Assembly: GCA_027459325.1 (NCBI GenBank)
Contig: DAIDIO010000003.1
Span: 26,697-90,696, forward strand
From: Candidatus Saccharimonadota bacterium
Lineage (GTDB): Bacteria; Patescibacteriota; Saccharimonadia; Saccharimonadales; UBA4665
Length of the DNA stretch: 64,000 nucleotides
Direction of reading: 5' to 3'
A model generated the notes under the pieces. It saw only the letters and a list, made by a program, of their open reading frames with translations. It was not told where the DNA came from and did no database searches. Of the stretch, positions 35,328 to 45,684 are shown piece by piece. A program made the position numbers and the translations under genes. Numbering within the stretch: the first letter of the stretch is position 1; each line of letters opens with the position of its first letter.

Positions 35328-35954
35328 TTACGCCTCCCCCTTATAGATCCAAACTTTAACACCTATGATACCGGCTACAGTCTTGGCATGTATTTGCGCA
35401 TAATCTATATCAGCCCGGATGGTATGAAGCGGGACTGATCCAGCCACTTCTTTTTCGCGGCGACTCATTTCAGCACCATTAAGTCTTCCTGATACTTCGA
35501 TTCTGACTCCCTTGGCACCGGCCCGCATAGTACTGGCTGCAGCCGATTTAATAGCTCGTCGGAAACTAATTCGGCGCTCTAGCTGATGGGCGATATTCTC
35601 GGCAACTAACTTAGCATAAAGGTCGGGCTTTTTAACTTCTTCAATGTTAACACGGACGGGCACGCCGTAAATTTTTTCAATCTGATCTTTAATTTCAGTT
35701 GCACCGGTTCCGCCTCGGCCAATTACCACACCGGCTTTCGCAGTGGCAATCGTAACAGTGACCAGATTAGCTGTCCGGGCTATTTCCACCCGATTAACAG
35801 CAGCTCTAGAACCTAGCTTCTTGTCCAGGTATCGTCTAGTCTCCAGATCTTCTTTAAGTGACTTAGCATAATCTCGTTTTGCAACAAACCATTTACTGCG
35901 CCAATCTTTATTGACCTGGAGGCGCATGCTGACTGGACTTACTTTTTGACCCAT
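35328..35954 (-). CDS. rpsC: 30S ribosomal protein S3
   Basis: 208 aa from MGQKVSP at 35954, the universal S3 start, 1 base after rplV. The KH domain has [20 protein letters not shown] (GxxG loop) and the C-terminal domain has [20 protein letters not shown] plus [17 protein letters not shown]. It lines the mRNA entry channel. Confidence 0.97.
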   Translation of the reverse strand: MGQKVSPVSMRLQVNKDWRSKWFVAKRDYAKSLKEDLETRRYLDKKLGSRAAVNRVEIARTANLVTVTIATAKAGVVIGRGGTGATEIKDQIEKIYGVPVRVNIEEVKKPDLYAKLVAENIAHQLERRISFRRAIKSAAASTMRAGAKGVRIEVSGRLNGAEMSRREKEVAGSVPLHTIRADIDYAQIHAKTVAGIIGVKVWIYKGEA

Positions 35955-35955
35955 A

Positions 35956-36354
35956 TTATTTAGCCTCCTTCTTTTCAGTCTTAGCTTTAGCGGCCGTCTT
36001 AACTGGCTTCTTAGGCTCACGCTTCTCACCATCGACTATTACCCGGATGTGCGATGACTTCTTCTGGAAAGGTAAAGCTCGGCCTCTAGCGGCGGGGCGG
36101 TAACGTTTTAGTCGCGGTCCCGGACTAACCGAAATTTCAGTTATAACTAATGTATTGGGCTTATAATCGTGATTATGTTCGGCGTTAGCTCTGGCACTCT
36201 TTATAACTTTAGCCACGGCAATGGCGCTTCCCCTAGGGGTGTGATCAAGAATGGTTAGGGCATCGGCTACGGTACGGCCACGAACTAAACCAGCTACCAC
36301 TTGTACTTTTCGTGGGCTGATCCTAACTCCTTTGGCGACGGCTTTTACTGACAT
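35956..36354 (-). CDS. rplV: 50S ribosomal protein L22
   Basis: 132 aa. It has VRISPRKVQVVAGLVRGRTV and the loop RLKRYRPAARGRALPFQKKS, whose beta-hairpin lines the exit tunnel and is a macrolide-resistance site. A Lys/Ala tail follows the core. Confidence 0.97.
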   Translation of the reverse strand: MSVKAVAKGVRISPRKVQVVAGLVRGRTVADALTILDHTPRGSAIAVAKVIKSARANAEHNHDYKPNTLVITEISVSPGPRLKRYRPAARGRALPFQKKSSHIRVIVDGEKREPKKPVKTAAKAKTEKKEAK

Positions 36355-36374
36355 AATATTATTCCTTTAATCCT

Positions 36375-36644
36375 TTATCCTTTAGCAAGCTTTCCACCGT
36401 GACTGCGGAACTTGCGGGTTGGCGCAAATTCACCTAACTTGTGACCGACCATGTTTTCAGTAATAAATACCGGTACGTGTACCTTGCCATTATGTACAGC
36501 AATGGTTTTACCAACAAATTCCGGGGAAATAGTACTGGCACGAGCCCATGTTTTAACGATAGTACGGTCATTATCACCAAGAGCGGCAACTTTCTTAGAT
36601 AATTTAAAATCTACAAATGGTCCTTTTTTTAACGATCGACTCAT
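36375..36644 (-). CDS. rpsS: 30S ribosomal protein S19
   Basis: 89 aa. It begins [19 protein letters not shown] and has [17 protein letters not shown] and [15 protein letters not shown], all classical. It overlaps the preceding unknown gene by 4 bases, so that gene's translation is coupled to S19. Confidence 0.98.
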   Translation of the reverse strand: MSRSLKKGPFVDFKLSKKVAALGDNDRTIVKTWARASTISPEFVGKTIAVHNGKVHVPVFITENMVGHKLGEFAPTRKFRSHGGKLAKG

Positions 36645-36895
36645 ATACTTACCTCTCCCAATTCTTCTCTAGTAACGTGACCTGTAAACAGAGCATTGAA
36701 TGACTTATAACTCTCTTTAAATCCGCGTCTAAAATCTTCTCTCTCAAGCAGGACAGGGTTAACGAAGTCAGTATAACCTCTGATGCGCGCAAACCTTTCG
36801 GCATATTCTTGGCCTAACTGATAAGGTGAAACTGGACGCGTACCGTCAGGGTATTGGTTTGCATTTACAACATATTGCCTGTAATCAGATTCCAT
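36641..36895 (-). CDS. Hypothetical protein, 84 aa, inserted between rplB and rpsS
   Basis: Not recognised. The start is the ATG at 36895, with GGAG 5 bases upstream, 1 base after the rplB stop. It is rich in Tyr, Arg, Glu and Phe ([34 protein letters not shown]) and probably helical. Its stop overlaps rpsS by 4 bases. The tight spacing on both sides shows it is a settled member of the S10 operon, where rplB and rpsS are normally neighbours. Confidence 0.7.
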   Translation of the reverse strand: MESDYRQYVVNANQYPDGTRPVSPYQLGQEYAERFARIRGYTDFVNPVLLEREDFRRGFKESYKSFNALFTGHVTREELGEVSI

Positions 36896-36896
36896 A

Positions 36897-37751
36897 CTAT
36901 CTCCTCTTGCTTTCATGTCGGCTTCTTACAATAAACTTAGTAGTACTCTTGCGACGCCTGGTCTTATAGCCAAGGGTTTTCTGGCCCCATGGTGTTTTGG
37001 GTGCGGCACCATGGTTTTTACCACCACCAACACCGTGCCTACCACCGTCTCCACCACCGTGAGGGTGATCTACTGCGTTCATGACCACGCCACGAACACT
37101 CGGTCTTTTACCTTTGTGCCGGTTACGGCCGGCTTTACCGATTTTAACGTTTTGGTGCTGAACGTTACCGATAACACCTAGACTGGCCGTACAATTCTCA
37201 TTGATAAGACGGACTTCGCCGCTTGGCAAACGCACCTGCGCATAGCCATTATCTATACCCATAAGCTGAGCGCTATTACCGGCGCTTCTAACTAATTGGG
37301 CGCCGCCATTAACTTTTAACTCTATGGCGTGGATAGTGCTGCCCACCGGGATATTCTTTAGTGGTAAGCGATTGCCATCATCAATGCTGGCTTCCTCTCC
37401 TGATACGATTGTTTGACCCTGCTTCATGCCTTGAGCAGCCAAAATATAGTGATATTTACCGGCTTGATCTTTAATACGGGCAATGCGGGCACTGCGATTA
37501 GGGTCATACTCGATGTGTTCTATAACGGCAGTGGTGCCAGGTGCTAGCTTAAAGTTAACTAAGCGGTAGAACTTTTTAGCCCCACCACCTTGATGCCTGA
37601 CGGTTATCCGACCCTGGTTATTTCGTCCGTTGCCACGGTTTTTTGGTGCAAGTAGCGATCTCAAAGGCTTTTTTGTAGTAATTTCAGAAAAGTCCTGCGT
37701 AGTCATGCCGCGAGTGCCGGGGGTAGTTGGATTGTATTGCTTAATTGGCAT
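36897..37751 (-). CDS. rplB: 50S ribosomal protein L2
   Basis: 284 aa. It has NNQGRITVRHQGGGAKKFYR, VGSTIHAIELKVNGGAQLVR and the peptidyl-transferase-proximal GVVMNAVDHPHGGGDGG, including the conserved histidine region. It overlaps rplW by one base. Confidence 0.98.
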   Translation of the reverse strand: MPIKQYNPTTPGTRGMTTQDFSEITTKKPLRSLLAPKNRGNGRNNQGRITVRHQGGGAKKFYRLVNFKLAPGTTAVIEHIEYDPNRSARIARIKDQAGKYHYILAAQGMKQGQTIVSGEEASIDDGNRLPLKNIPVGSTIHAIELKVNGGAQLVRSAGNSAQLMGIDNGYAQVRLPSGEVRLINENCTASLGVIGNVQHQNVKIGKAGRNRHKGKRPSVRGVVMNAVDHPHGGGDGGRHGVGGGKNHGAAPKTPWGQKTLGYKTRRRKSTTKFIVRSRHESKRR

Positions 37752-38197
37752 TACTTATCTCCCTTGTCTTTCTTATCTTCCGTCTTCTTCCGGCCAAATC
37801 TTTTAGTCTTTGACTTTTCTTCTTTGGCGGTTTGCTTTGAAATAGCTTTATCAAATTGCTCCTGAGTAGCCTTTTCTTTCGCTTCTTCCTGTTCAATTGC
37901 CGCAAAGAAAGGTAAGCTATGACCTTCCTTAAGTGTTACATAAGCCTTTTTAACATCGCTTCGTTTACCCTTAGAGTTAAGATATTTTTTCCCAGTTAAA
38001 CTTCTTGTCTGCTTAGCTTTACCCTTAATGTTAGCAATCCGCACACTTTTTACTTCTACTTCAAACTGCTGTTTGACGGCTCTAGCGACGCTATGTTTAT
38101 TAACACTTTTATCTACTTCAACGACATAAACCCGGTCTTCACTTTGAGCATAGGTCTTTTCGCTGAGACGTGGCTTCAGAATTAAGGTTTTACTCAT
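37751..38197 (-). CDS. rplW: 50S ribosomal protein L23 with C-terminal extension
   Basis: 148 aa against about 95-100 usually. The core has KPRLSEKTYAQSEDRVYVVE and VARAVKQQFEVEVKSVRIAN, with a loop at the tunnel exit used by trigger factor and SRP. The last 45 residues are a charged Lys/Glu tail. It overlaps rplD by 4 bases. Confidence 0.95.
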   Translation of the reverse strand: MSKTLILKPRLSEKTYAQSEDRVYVVEVDKSVNKHSVARAVKQQFEVEVKSVRIANIKGKAKQTRSLTGKKYLNSKGKRSDVKKAYVTLKEGHSLPFFAAIEQEEAKEKATQEQFDKAISKQTAKEEKSKTKRFGRKKTEDKKDKGDK

Positions 38198-38835
38198 TTC
38201 TTAGCCTCCTTTAACCAGTCTGAGATTATCTTCAGCGACTCTTCGGTAATAACGATCGTATCGGCATTTGTAAGGTCGACGGCATTTAGGTACTTAGCGC
38301 TAACAACTTTAACGGCTGACAGATTATTGGTAGCTCTTTCGATCAGTTTATCTTTGGCGCTAACTATAACCAAGACATTGCCTTTGACGTCTAGCTTGGC
38401 TAGTAGCTTAGCACTGGCAGCTACCTTAGCGTCTTTACACTCAAAATTCTCAATTACCTTAATTCTGTCTTCGTTGGCTGCAAAGCTAAGGGCTTGTTTT
38501 AAGGCTTTTTTAGTAGCTTTAGGACTAAGCTTCTTAGCGTAGTTTTCTTCACCAGTCGGTCCGAAAACAATGCCACCACCTCGCCAGATAGGGTTTCGGC
38601 TGGAACCAAAACGTGCCCGGCCTGTACCCTTTTGGCGCCATGGCTTTCGTCCACCGCCTCGAACTAGTCCGCGCGTTTTTGTAACCGCCAGATTTTTACG
38701 GCCATTACTTAAATAAGCATCATACGCCTGTTTGATAAGTTCGTGATTATTTACTTCAAGGCCAAAGATGTCTATAGGTAGCTTGGCTGGAGTTGCAGCT
38801 TTAGTTCCGGTCTTAGTATATGTAGATACGGCCAT
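38194..38835 (-). CDS. rplD: 50S ribosomal protein L4
   Basis: 213 aa. The tunnel loop [20 protein letters not shown] and the following [20 protein letters not shown] are intact. In E. coli L4 represses the S10 operon through the leader; the leader before rplC here could serve a similar role (inference). Confidence 0.97.
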   Translation of the reverse strand: MAVSTYTKTGTKAATPAKLPIDIFGLEVNNHELIKQAYDAYLSNGRKNLAVTKTRGLVRGGGRKPWRQKGTGRARFGSSRNPIWRGGGIVFGPTGEENYAKKLSPKATKKALKQALSFAANEDRIKVIENFECKDAKVAASAKLLAKLDVKGNVLVIVSAKDKLIERATNNLSAVKVVSAKYLNAVDLTNADTIVITEESLKIISDWLKEAKK

Positions 38836-39446
38836 TACTTCGACTCCTTAATGATAACTAAACTTTTCTTTGGCCCTGGAACAGATCCCGTTACCCCGAT
38901 AATACCTTTGTCGGTGTCCACAATGGCAACCTTAAGGCCCTTCACGGTCCGTTGTTCGTGGCCAAGTTGTCCAGCCATACGGGTTCCTTTAAAAATGTGC
39001 TGCGGATACATTGAGCCAATTGATCCGGGTCTACGGTATGATCGACCGCCGTGGGTTTTTCGTCCACGGTGGAAGTTATGTCGCCTAATAGTACCGGCCC
39101 AGCCTTTACCCTTAGTGATGCCTGTGGCTTGTACATTATCTCCAACATTAAAAACGTCGGCGCTGTAGTTGGCTCCGATATTTAGTTCTTCTTCAATATT
39201 TTCTTGCTTAAATTCACGAATGATATTAGGCGTAACTTTTGAGGCTTTTACGTGACCGGCTAGACTTTTGCCGAGCTTTTTAACATTTTCTGTACCGATC
39301 TGCACAGCCGTGTAGCCATCTTTTTCGTCAGTCTTATGAGAAATAACCGTATGTGTGTCAACAGAAAGTAAAGTAATAGCTTCTAGAACACCCTCGTCAT
39401 TAATGGTGCTAGTCATACCGAGTTTTCTTGTTATGAGAGCTTTCAC
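38835..39446 (-). CDS. rplC: 50S ribosomal protein L3
   Basis: 203 aa, starting with GTG at 39446 preceded by AAGGAAGG. It has TRKLGMTSTINDEGVLEAIT, TGITKGKGWAGTIRRHNFHR and GSIGSMYPQHIFKGTRMAG plus QLGHEQRTVKGL, the standard L3 blocks including the Gln-containing region methylated in E. coli. It is separated from rpsJ by 221 bases with its own promoter. Confidence 0.97.
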   Translation of the reverse strand: MKALITRKLGMTSTINDEGVLEAITLLSVDTHTVISHKTDEKDGYTAVQIGTENVKKLGKSLAGHVKASKVTPNIIREFKQENIEEELNIGANYSADVFNVGDNVQATGITKGKGWAGTIRRHNFHRGRKTHGGRSYRRPGSIGSMYPQHIFKGTRMAGQLGHEQRTVKGLKVAIVDTDKGIIGVTGSVPGPKKSLVIIKESK

Positions 39447-39571
39447 TCTTTTCCTTCCTTATTTCGTTTGAGTCATCATATAAAAACGCCTGGCGATGTG
39501 CGGTTTCTACCTCTGTTAGAGCTAGACCTGCAAGCATGCACCAAGTGCACATTTATAAAAGATACCGTAAT

Positions 39572-39601
39572 AGAGTAACACGCTCCGGTTACTTCTGTCA
39601 A
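39572..39601 (-). promoter_or_regulatory. Internal promoter between rpsJ and rplC, with 120-nt leader
   Basis: TTGACA (39596-39601) and TACTCT (39572-39577) on the minus strand, 18-base spacer. The transcript leader of about 120 nt before rplC contains a TGCAC/GTGCA hairpin and other short stems, a plausible site for L4-type autoregulation. Confidence 0.6.
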
Positions 39602-39667
39602 TGTGTTGCTAATTCTACACTAAGATTTAGCATCTCAGTTTATTAACAAAGTTCGCCGATAAAGTTG

Positions 39668-39994
39668 TTACATTTTAATTTCGACGTCACAACCGGCTGG
39701 CAACGACAAATTCATAAGACTATCAATAGTCTTTGGAGTCGGCTCAAACACATCAATCAAACGTTTATGAATGCGCATTTCAAATTGTTCCCGGCCTTTT
39801 TTGTAGACGTGGGGACTTTTTATGACCGTATAAGTCGTCCGCCTGGTTGGTAGAGGTATCGGTCCGGCAAGTGTAGCACCGGTCCTAAGAGCGGTATCAA
39901 TAATTTGTTTTGCAGCCTGATCAATTACTTTATGATCATAGGCCTTCAAGCGAATACGTATTCGCTGTTTCTCATTTACTTTGGCTTCAGCCAT
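39668..39994 (-). CDS. rpsJ: 30S ribosomal protein S10 (NusE)
   Basis: 108 aa from the ATG at 39994, with AGGA about 10 bases upstream; the 16-residue longer frame is not supported. It has [39 protein letters not shown] and the C-terminal [11 protein letters not shown]. It also acts with NusB in antitermination. It has its own promoter, and is detached from rplC. Confidence 0.97.
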   Translation of the reverse strand: MAEAKVNEKQRIRIRLKAYDHKVIDQAAKQIIDTALRTGATLAGPIPLPTRRTTYTVIKSPHVYKKGREQFEMRIHKRLIDVFEPTPKTIDSLMNLSLPAGCDVEIKM

Positions 39995-40102
39995 CAGGTG
40001 ATATTCCTTTCTAACAATAGAATTGTTAGCTTGCTGTAACATTACTATTCTTTTTCAAATCGTAACTTTTAGTCAGCAATTACTTAGTTGATTAACTGGT
40101 AT

Positions 40103-40131
40103 ATTCTAACAGATAGTTAACCCCTTGACAA
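40103..40131 (-). promoter_or_regulatory. Promoter of rpsJ
   Basis: TTGTCA (40126-40131) and TAGAAT (40103-40108) on the minus strand, 17-base spacer, about 110 bases before the rpsJ ATG. Confidence 0.7.
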
Positions 40132-40212
40132 TTCCTGGTCAGTTTTTGCATGTGATTATTAGCTAAACTGAAAGAAAGCTAACTAAAAAACAAGAATAAT
40201 ATCAGGAATATT

Positions 40213-41109
40213 ATGGCAACCAGTATAATGGGAATAATGTTGCCGCTCTCAGTAATATTTACCCTGTTTTCTGCTGCCTTCAACGCTTCTTCTACAATTT
40301 TACAAAGGCAGGCTACCGGGACGCAAGAAAAGCATATACTCTACAGTCGCAATTTCTTCACTCAGGTTACCAGACATCCATTGTTCCTGATCGGTACCGT
40401 TCTGCAGCTGTTGGCCGCCGCATTCCATTTGCTGGCTTTAAGCCAGGGATCATTAATTATTGTCCAGCCATTACTGACTCTTGATCTAGTATTCCTTGTT
40501 CTATTTATGCATTTTCGCTATAAGCTTAAAACAGGCAAGCAGGAGTGGATACCGGTAGCGGCGATAGTGCTCGGCTTATGCGCGTTTTTTATAGTATCTC
40601 ACCCGGAATCAGGGCATGCCCCCTACGTTTCACTGAAATGGGTATTAACGATAATATTCGGTGCACTTGCAATAGGCATTTGTATGGTTATTGCTAAAAT
40701 ATCCGATTCAGCAAAAGTCCGAGCGGTGTTTTCCGCCCTGGCTACAGCAATTTGCTATGGTCTGAATTCGGGATTTGCGAAACTTGTTGTCACCCAGCTT
40801 AAAAGCCATGGCCTATTTCCTCTATTTATACACTGGCCTATCTATGCCTTAATTGTTTCCGCCATATTCTCGGTTGTTCTGATGCAGAATGCTTACGCTT
40901 CAGGGCCGCTTGTTACATCTCAGCCGATACTCGAGACAGTAGGGCCTCTTTTCAGTTCTTTTATAGCAATAATACTGTTTGGTGATTTTGTCAGGCATTC
41001 GCCGGTTGCAATCGCCGGCGAAGTGTTAAGCAGCGCGGTACTCATCTGGGGAATATTTAAACTAGGTGGCTCCAATAAGCTATATATTAAGCACAAACCG
41101 AGACATTAA
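40213..41109 (+). CDS. DMT (EamA-type) superfamily transporter
   Basis: 298 aa with about nine or ten hydrophobic helices, for example SVIFTLFSAAFNASSTIL, LFLIGTVLQLLAAAFHLL and GPLFSSFIAIILFGDFV. The two-fold repeat and terminal GE.L-type helix fit EamA/NIPA-like small-molecule exporters. The substrate cannot be inferred. AGGA precedes the ATG by about 6 bases. It is divergent from rpsJ and overlaps the convergent gene at 41106 by 4 bases. Confidence 0.8.
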   Translation: MATSIMGIMLPLSVIFTLFSAAFNASSTILQRQATGTQEKHILYSRNFFTQVTRHPLFLIGTVLQLLAAAFHLLALSQGSLIIVQPLLTLDLVFLVLFMHFRYKLKTGKQEWIPVAAIVLGLCAFFIVSHPESGHAPYVSLKWVLTIIFGALAIGICMVIAKISDSAKVRAVFSALATAICYGLNSGFAKLVVTQLKSHGLFPLFIHWPIYALIVSAIFSVVLMQNAYASGPLVTSQPILETVGPLFSSFIAIILFGDFVRHSPVAIAGEVLSSAVLIWGIFKLGGSNKLYIKHKPRH

Positions 41110-41711
41110 CTTTTTATGTCGCGGAAATAGCCGTCATCCAGAATGGTTACAAAAGGCGTAAATAGGCCAGTGGCTTCCATGTAGCCTAGTGTCGGATATT
41201 CAGAATAATTCTTTAGCACCCCAGGTTGAGGCTGAGCCGTATAGGTGAAATAGTTGCAGTCATTTTTTATTGCTAAATATGCGAATTCTTCCCCGTATTT
41301 TGCACACAACCCTGAAACCTCACGGGTATTTAGGGGCATTCCTGAGAATCCAAAATGGGGCGTCTCTTCAGATATGCTTAAAATGGCTCGGGTCTCCTCA
41401 TCGACAAGTAACAAATCTCCGAGAGTTGTATCGATAGTTTCCTCAAGGTCTTGTATTATCTCTTCGTATGGTAAAGCCTGATTAAACTCTAGATGGTCTA
41501 TCTTACTTACTATGGAGCCTAGCCATGATACCTTCTCTAGAAATTGTTCGTCATCACTGTAATTGGCATTATCGTTGAAGCTAAGAATAGCATAATGCTT
41601 TAGTAATTGTTGTAAGACTTTAAAATCTTCTTGTGTGGCTACGTCATCAGCTTCGATTTTAGTTGGTGCCTTGTCCCGGCCATTCTCAAATTCAAAAGTA
41701 AGTATTGGCAT
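41106..41711 (-). CDS. Hypothetical acidic protein, 201 aa, with leaderless promoter
   Basis: Not recognised. It is strongly acidic and soluble, rich in Glu and Asp (EADDVATQEDFKVLQQLL, EEIIQDLEETIDTTLGDLL) with three Cys/aromatic-rich stretches near the C-terminus. There is no Shine-Dalgarno. A near-consensus promoter (41718-41746) places the transcript start at the ATG itself. It lies after the tuf terminator, so it is transcribed alone. Confidence 0.7.
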   Translation of the reverse strand: MPILTFEFENGRDKAPTKIEADDVATQEDFKVLQQLLKHYAILSFNDNANYSDDEQFLEKVSWLGSIVSKIDHLEFNQALPYEEIIQDLEETIDTTLGDLLLVDEETRAILSISEETPHFGFSGMPLNTREVSGLCAKYGEEFAYLAIKNDCNYFTYTAQPQPGVLKNYSEYPTLGYMEATGLFTPFVTILDDGYFRDIKS

Positions 41712-41717
41712 TTCGTG

Positions 41718-41746
41718 AATATATATCTTGAAGGAATTTTTGTCAA
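41718..41746 (-). promoter_or_regulatory. Near-consensus promoter giving a leaderless transcript
   Basis: TTGACA (41741-41746) and TATATT (41718-41723) on the minus strand with a 17-base spacer. Only 6 bases separate the -10 from the ATG at 41711, so transcription should begin at the start codon. Confidence 0.75.
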
Positions 41747-41760
41747 TTCTTGTAATCTTA

Positions 41761-41786
41761 AAGAGCTCCTGATTAAAGGAGCTCTT
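41761..41786. terminator. Terminator after tuf
   Basis: AAGAGCTCCT and AGGAGCTCTT form a perfect 10-bp stem with a 6-base loop, 22 bases past the tuf stop. Short T-runs flank it on both strands. Confidence 0.85.
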
Positions 41787-41807
41787 TCTTATGTAGTTAC
41801 TGCTTAG

Positions 41808-42992
41808 TTATTTTATAACTTTAGTAACAACGCCTGCACCAACTGTTCGGCCACCCTCACGGATTGCAAAACGCAGACCCTGTTCCATAGCAATTGGAGC
41901 CAGTAACTTGACTTTAAAGGTTACTGTATCGCCTGGCATCACCATTTCTTTATCGGCTGGAAGTTCAACTTCTCCGGTTACGTCGGTTGTACGGAAGTAG
42001 AACTGAGGCTTGTAGCCCTTGAAGAATGGAGTATGACGGCCACCCTCTTCTTTAGTAAGAATATATACTTCACTATCGAATTCGGTGTGAGGGGTAATTG
42101 TGCCTGGCTTAGCCAGTACTTGTCCGCGCTCAATATCATCTCGTTCAATGCCTCGAAGAAGAATTCCGGCATTATCGCCAGCTTGACCCTGGTCAAGGCT
42201 CTTTTTGAAAGCTTCTATTCCAGTTACAACGCTCTTGCGGGTGTCCCTTATACCAACGATTTCAACTTCTTCGTTGATCTTAACAACACCTTGCTCTATA
42301 CGACCGGTGGCAACAGTCCCACGGCCTTTAATAGAGAAGACGTCTTCAATTGGCATCAGGAATGGCTTGTCTAGTTCGCGCTTAGGCTCAGGAATTGATT
42401 CGTCCATTGCTTTAACTAGGTCAAGAATAGCTTGCTCGGCATCAGCGTCGCCTTCTAGGGCCTTTGTAGCGGAACCACGGATAATTGGAGCATCTTTGTC
42501 GAAACCGTTTTTTTCTAACAGTTCACGCACTTCCTCTTCGACTAGATCGACTAGTTCAGGATCAGCAAGGTCCATCTTGTTTAGAAAAACAAGTATGTAA
42601 GGTACACCAACCTGGCGGGCCAGCAGTACGTGTTCACGTGTCTGAGGCAATGGTCCGTCGTTAGCACCTACAACAAGAATTGCGCCGTCGATCTGTGCAG
42701 CACCGGTAATCATGTTCTTTACGTAGTCAGCATGGCCTGGCATATCAACGTGAGCGTAGTGACGCTTTTCGCTCTCATACTCCTGGTGAGAAGTTGCAAT
42801 GGTTATACCACGAGCTTTTTCTTCAGGGGCGTTATCGATTTGGTCGTAAGCAACTGGTTTGTTTACAGCGCTTGGCATTTTCTTAGCTAGTACTGCAGTA
42901 ATTGCAGCAGTTAATGTGGTTTTACCATGGTCAACGTGGCCCATAGTACCAACGTTAACGTGTGGCTTACTTCGGTCAAAAGTATCTGCCAT
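41808..42992 (-). CDS. tuf: Elongation factor Tu
   Basis: 394 aa, full length. G-motifs [19 protein letters not shown] and NKMD are intact, followed by domains 2 and 3 ([20 protein letters not shown], then [16 protein letters not shown]). It delivers aminoacyl-tRNA to the ribosome. It is transcribed alone from 43095-43123 and ends at the hairpin at 41761-41786, so it is not in the fusA transcript. Confidence 0.99.
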   Translation of the reverse strand: MADTFDRSKPHVNVGTMGHVDHGKTTLTAAITAVLAKKMPSAVNKPVAYDQIDNAPEEKARGITIATSHQEYESEKRHYAHVDMPGHADYVKNMITGAAQIDGAILVVGANDGPLPQTREHVLLARQVGVPYILVFLNKMDLADPELVDLVEEEVRELLEKNGFDKDAPIIRGSATKALEGDADAEQAILDLVKAMDESIPEPKRELDKPFLMPIEDVFSIKGRGTVATGRIEQGVVKINEEVEIVGIRDTRKSVVTGIEAFKKSLDQGQAGDNAGILLRGIERDDIERGQVLAKPGTITPHTEFDSEVYILTKEEGGRHTPFFKGYKPQFYFRTTDVTGEVELPADKEMVMPGDTVTFKVKLLAPIAMEQGLRFAIREGGRTVGAGVVTKVIK

Positions 42993-43094
42993 AAGTTAGT
43001 GCTCCTTAAATGTTATCTTGTAACTTAACTTGATTATATTATGAAAGTCTTTTTTTGCATAAGGATATCAAGCTTACGCAAACTTACGGGAGTA

Positions 43095-43123
43095 AGTATA
43101 GAGAAATGCAAAGCCTTTGTAAA
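43095..43123 (-). promoter_or_regulatory. Promoter of tuf
   Basis: TTTACA (43118-43123) and TATACT (43095-43100) on the minus strand, 17-base spacer, giving a leader of about 95 nt that contains a CTTAC/GTAAG hairpin. Confidence 0.7.
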
Positions 43124-43138
43124 GCGTATTTTCCTTAT

Positions 43139-43507
43139 TTAGAGTTGTTCCAACGGAACTTCTACGCCTGTAAATGCTTTAATCATTTGTCCGCCCAAAA
43201 CAGGGTCGGGAAAATATAAATCACTAACTACACGTCCGCCTAATTGCTGAGCCAACAGCAAGTAACAATTAGTCTCATTTTCCGGTTCCAGCATCGCGAA
43301 AGTTTGTTTAGATGGAGCTTCATACAGTGACGCGTGAGCCGAAGCTACCATATGCGCCACGAGATCATCTCGCGCGTCAAAGACTTTCCTAAATATTCTT
43401 ATATCCTGGAGTTGGGCTGTCCGAATCAATTGCAAAGCTTTATCGCGTTCATCAGCAGTCGGATGGATATGCTCGGGTTTGATTGGGTTGTATCCTCCAA
43501 TGTGCAT
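43139..43507 (-). CDS. Hypothetical protein, 122 aa, after fusA
   Basis: Not recognised. A His/Pro-rich N-terminus (MHIGGYNPIKPEHIHPTADE) leads to a helical middle (QLQDIRIFRKVFDARDDLV) and a C-terminal part with FPDPVLGGQMIKAF. There is no membrane segment. It starts 11 bases after fusA and ends just upstream of the tuf promoter, in the place where tuf directly follows fusA in many bacteria. It is probably cotranscribed with the str operon. Confidence 0.65.
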   Translation of the reverse strand: MHIGGYNPIKPEHIHPTADERDKALQLIRTAQLQDIRIFRKVFDARDDLVAHMVASAHASLYEAPSKQTFAMLEPENETNCYLLLAQQLGGRVVSDLYFPDPVLGGQMIKAFTGVEVPLEQL

Positions 43508-43518
43508 GAGTGCGATTC

Positions 43519-45606
43519 CTATTTAGCGTTCTTAGCTATTATTGCTTCAGCAACATTAGGTGGAACATCTGCATAGTGCGCTAGTTCCATACTAGAGCTG
43601 GCACGTCCTTGTGTAGCGCTCCTAAGATTAGTAGTGTAACCGAACATTTCTCCAAGTGGAACAAAGGCTGTAATTTCTTTAGTACCAGCAGCCAGGTCTT
43701 CCATGCTCTCAATTCTTCCACGCTTTGAGTTCAAGTCACCAATTACGTCACCCATAAAATCTTCTGGTGTGACCACGACTACTTTCATGATTGGCTCGAG
43801 AATAACCGGGTTTGCGCGTTTAACTCCTTCTTGAAGAGCCATTGATCCGGCAATCTTAAAGGCCATTTCACTGGAGTCAACATCGTGGTAAGAACCGTCA
43901 TAGAGTTCTGCTTTAATATCTACTACCGGGTAGCCGGCCACGACGCCGTTAGCCATCGCCTCCTTGATACCTTCTTCAACCGGCTTAATATATTCGCTGG
44001 GTACCACGCCACCCTTGATAGAATTGATGAACTGAAGACCTTGACCCGATTCGTTTGGTGACAGACGGAGCCATACATCACCGTACTGTCCGCGTCCACC
44101 ACTTTGTCGGATAAACTTGCCTTGAACTTCAACATCGCTCTTGCGGATAGTTTCACGGTAAGCAACCTGTGGCTGTCCGACATTCGCTTCAACGTTAAAT
44201 TCTCTTTTCATGCGGTCGACAATTATTTCCAGGTGTAGCTCACCCATGCCTGATATTATGGTCTGTCCGGTTTCGTCATTAACGCTAATCCGGAAAGTCG
44301 GATCTTCTTCGGCCAGTCGCTGCAGGGCTATGCTCATCTTTTCCTGATCAGCTTTAGTCTTTGGCTCGATTGCGATAGACACTGGCGGCTCTGGGAAAGT
44401 AATACTTTCTAGAACAATTGGATTAGCCTGGTCACATAAGGTATTGCCAGTAGTCGTGCCCTTTAAGCCAACGATCGCTGCTATGTCACCAGCTTCAACT
44501 TCATCAACATCTTCGCGCTTGTCAGCTTGCATGCGCACAATACGTCCAACCCGTTCCTTTTCTCCAGTAGAACTGTTCAGGATGTAGCTGCCTGAAGAAA
44601 GTTTTCCAGAGTAAACCCTAAAGTAAGCAAGCTTACCAACAAATGGATCGGTTGCAATTTTGAATGCTAAACCGGCAAAAGGCTCACTAGCACTAGGCTT
44701 TCTCTCGATCTCATCACCGGTTTTAGGGTTAGTACCCCAGGTTGAACTTTTATCTAGCGGGCTTGGTAGTAATTCATTAACCGCATCTAAGACTTTTTCA
44801 ACAATAACACCACGTCCGTCTCCACCGGTTACGGCAAAAAACTTACCGGTTAAGACTGCAGATCTTATAGCTTGCTTGATTTCTGCTTCGCTTAGCCCGT
44901 CTTCACCGACTTCGAAATATTTCTCCAGCATCGCTTCGTCCTCAGCTACAGCGTTTTCAACGAGTAGTGATCTATATTTCTTAACTTGGTCCATCATGTC
45001 GGCCGGTATTTCGCCTTCGGTTAGCTGATGATCGGTAAAGTCTTTATAGGTATAGGCCTTCATATTAACTAGATCGACGATACCATTGATACTTTGTTCA
45101 AAGCCAATCGGTAAGTGTATAGGAAATGCCCGCTTGTTGAGCCGGTTATGTATGGATTCTAGCGATTTGTAGAAATCGCCACCGGTCTGGTTAATCTTAT
45201 TAATAAAGCAGATACGAGGAACGTTGTATTTATCGGCCTGGCGCCAAACGGTTTCCGACTGACTCTCGACGCCCATTTTACCGTCAAAAACTACTACAGC
45301 TCCGTCAAGGACACGCAGGGAACGTTCAACTTCAACGGTGAAATCGATATGCCCAGGTGTATCAATAATGTTAATTTGGTGGTCTTTCCAGTAGCATGTA
45401 ACAGCCGCCGAGACGATCGTAATGCCGCGTTCTCTTTCCTGAGCCATCCAGTCAGTCGTAGTTTCGCCTTCATGAACGGCACCGATTTTATGCTTCAGTC
45501 CAGTCCGGTAGAGAATACCTTCAGTGGTAGTAGTTTTACCGGCATCAATATGAGCAATAATGCCAATGTTTCTGATCTTATCTATTGCCGTTTTCTTACT
45601 TGCCAT
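43519..45606 (-). CDS. fusA: Elongation factor G
   Basis: 695 aa, full length with all five domains. G-motifs are [24 protein letters not shown] and NKIN; domain IV has [17 protein letters not shown]. It drives ribosomal translocation. It is in the str operon after rpsL, rpsG and a small unknown gene. Confidence 0.99.
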   Translation of the reverse strand: MASKKTAIDKIRNIGIIAHIDAGKTTTTEGILYRTGLKHKIGAVHEGETTTDWMAQERERGITIVSAAVTCYWKDHQINIIDTPGHIDFTVEVERSLRVLDGAVVVFDGKMGVESQSETVWRQADKYNVPRICFINKINQTGGDFYKSLESIHNRLNKRAFPIHLPIGFEQSINGIVDLVNMKAYTYKDFTDHQLTEGEIPADMMDQVKKYRSLLVENAVAEDEAMLEKYFEVGEDGLSEAEIKQAIRSAVLTGKFFAVTGGDGRGVIVEKVLDAVNELLPSPLDKSSTWGTNPKTGDEIERKPSASEPFAGLAFKIATDPFVGKLAYFRVYSGKLSSGSYILNSSTGEKERVGRIVRMQADKREDVDEVEAGDIAAIVGLKGTTTGNTLCDQANPIVLESITFPEPPVSIAIEPKTKADQEKMSIALQRLAEEDPTFRISVNDETGQTIISGMGELHLEIIVDRMKREFNVEANVGQPQVAYRETIRKSDVEVQGKFIRQSGGRGQYGDVWLRLSPNESGQGLQFINSIKGGVVPSEYIKPVEEGIKEAMANGVVAGYPVVDIKAELYDGSYHDVDSSEMAFKIAGSMALQEGVKRANPVILEPIMKVVVVTPEDFMGDVIGDLNSKRGRIESMEDLAAGTKEITAFVPLGEMFGYTTNLRSATQGRASSSMELAHYADVPPNVAEAIIAKNAK

Positions 45607-45684
45607 TAAATGATTCCTCGTTAATTGTTTAATTGATAGTTACTAATACGTGATCTTTGTTTATAGTCTTAGCTCAATAGCTTT

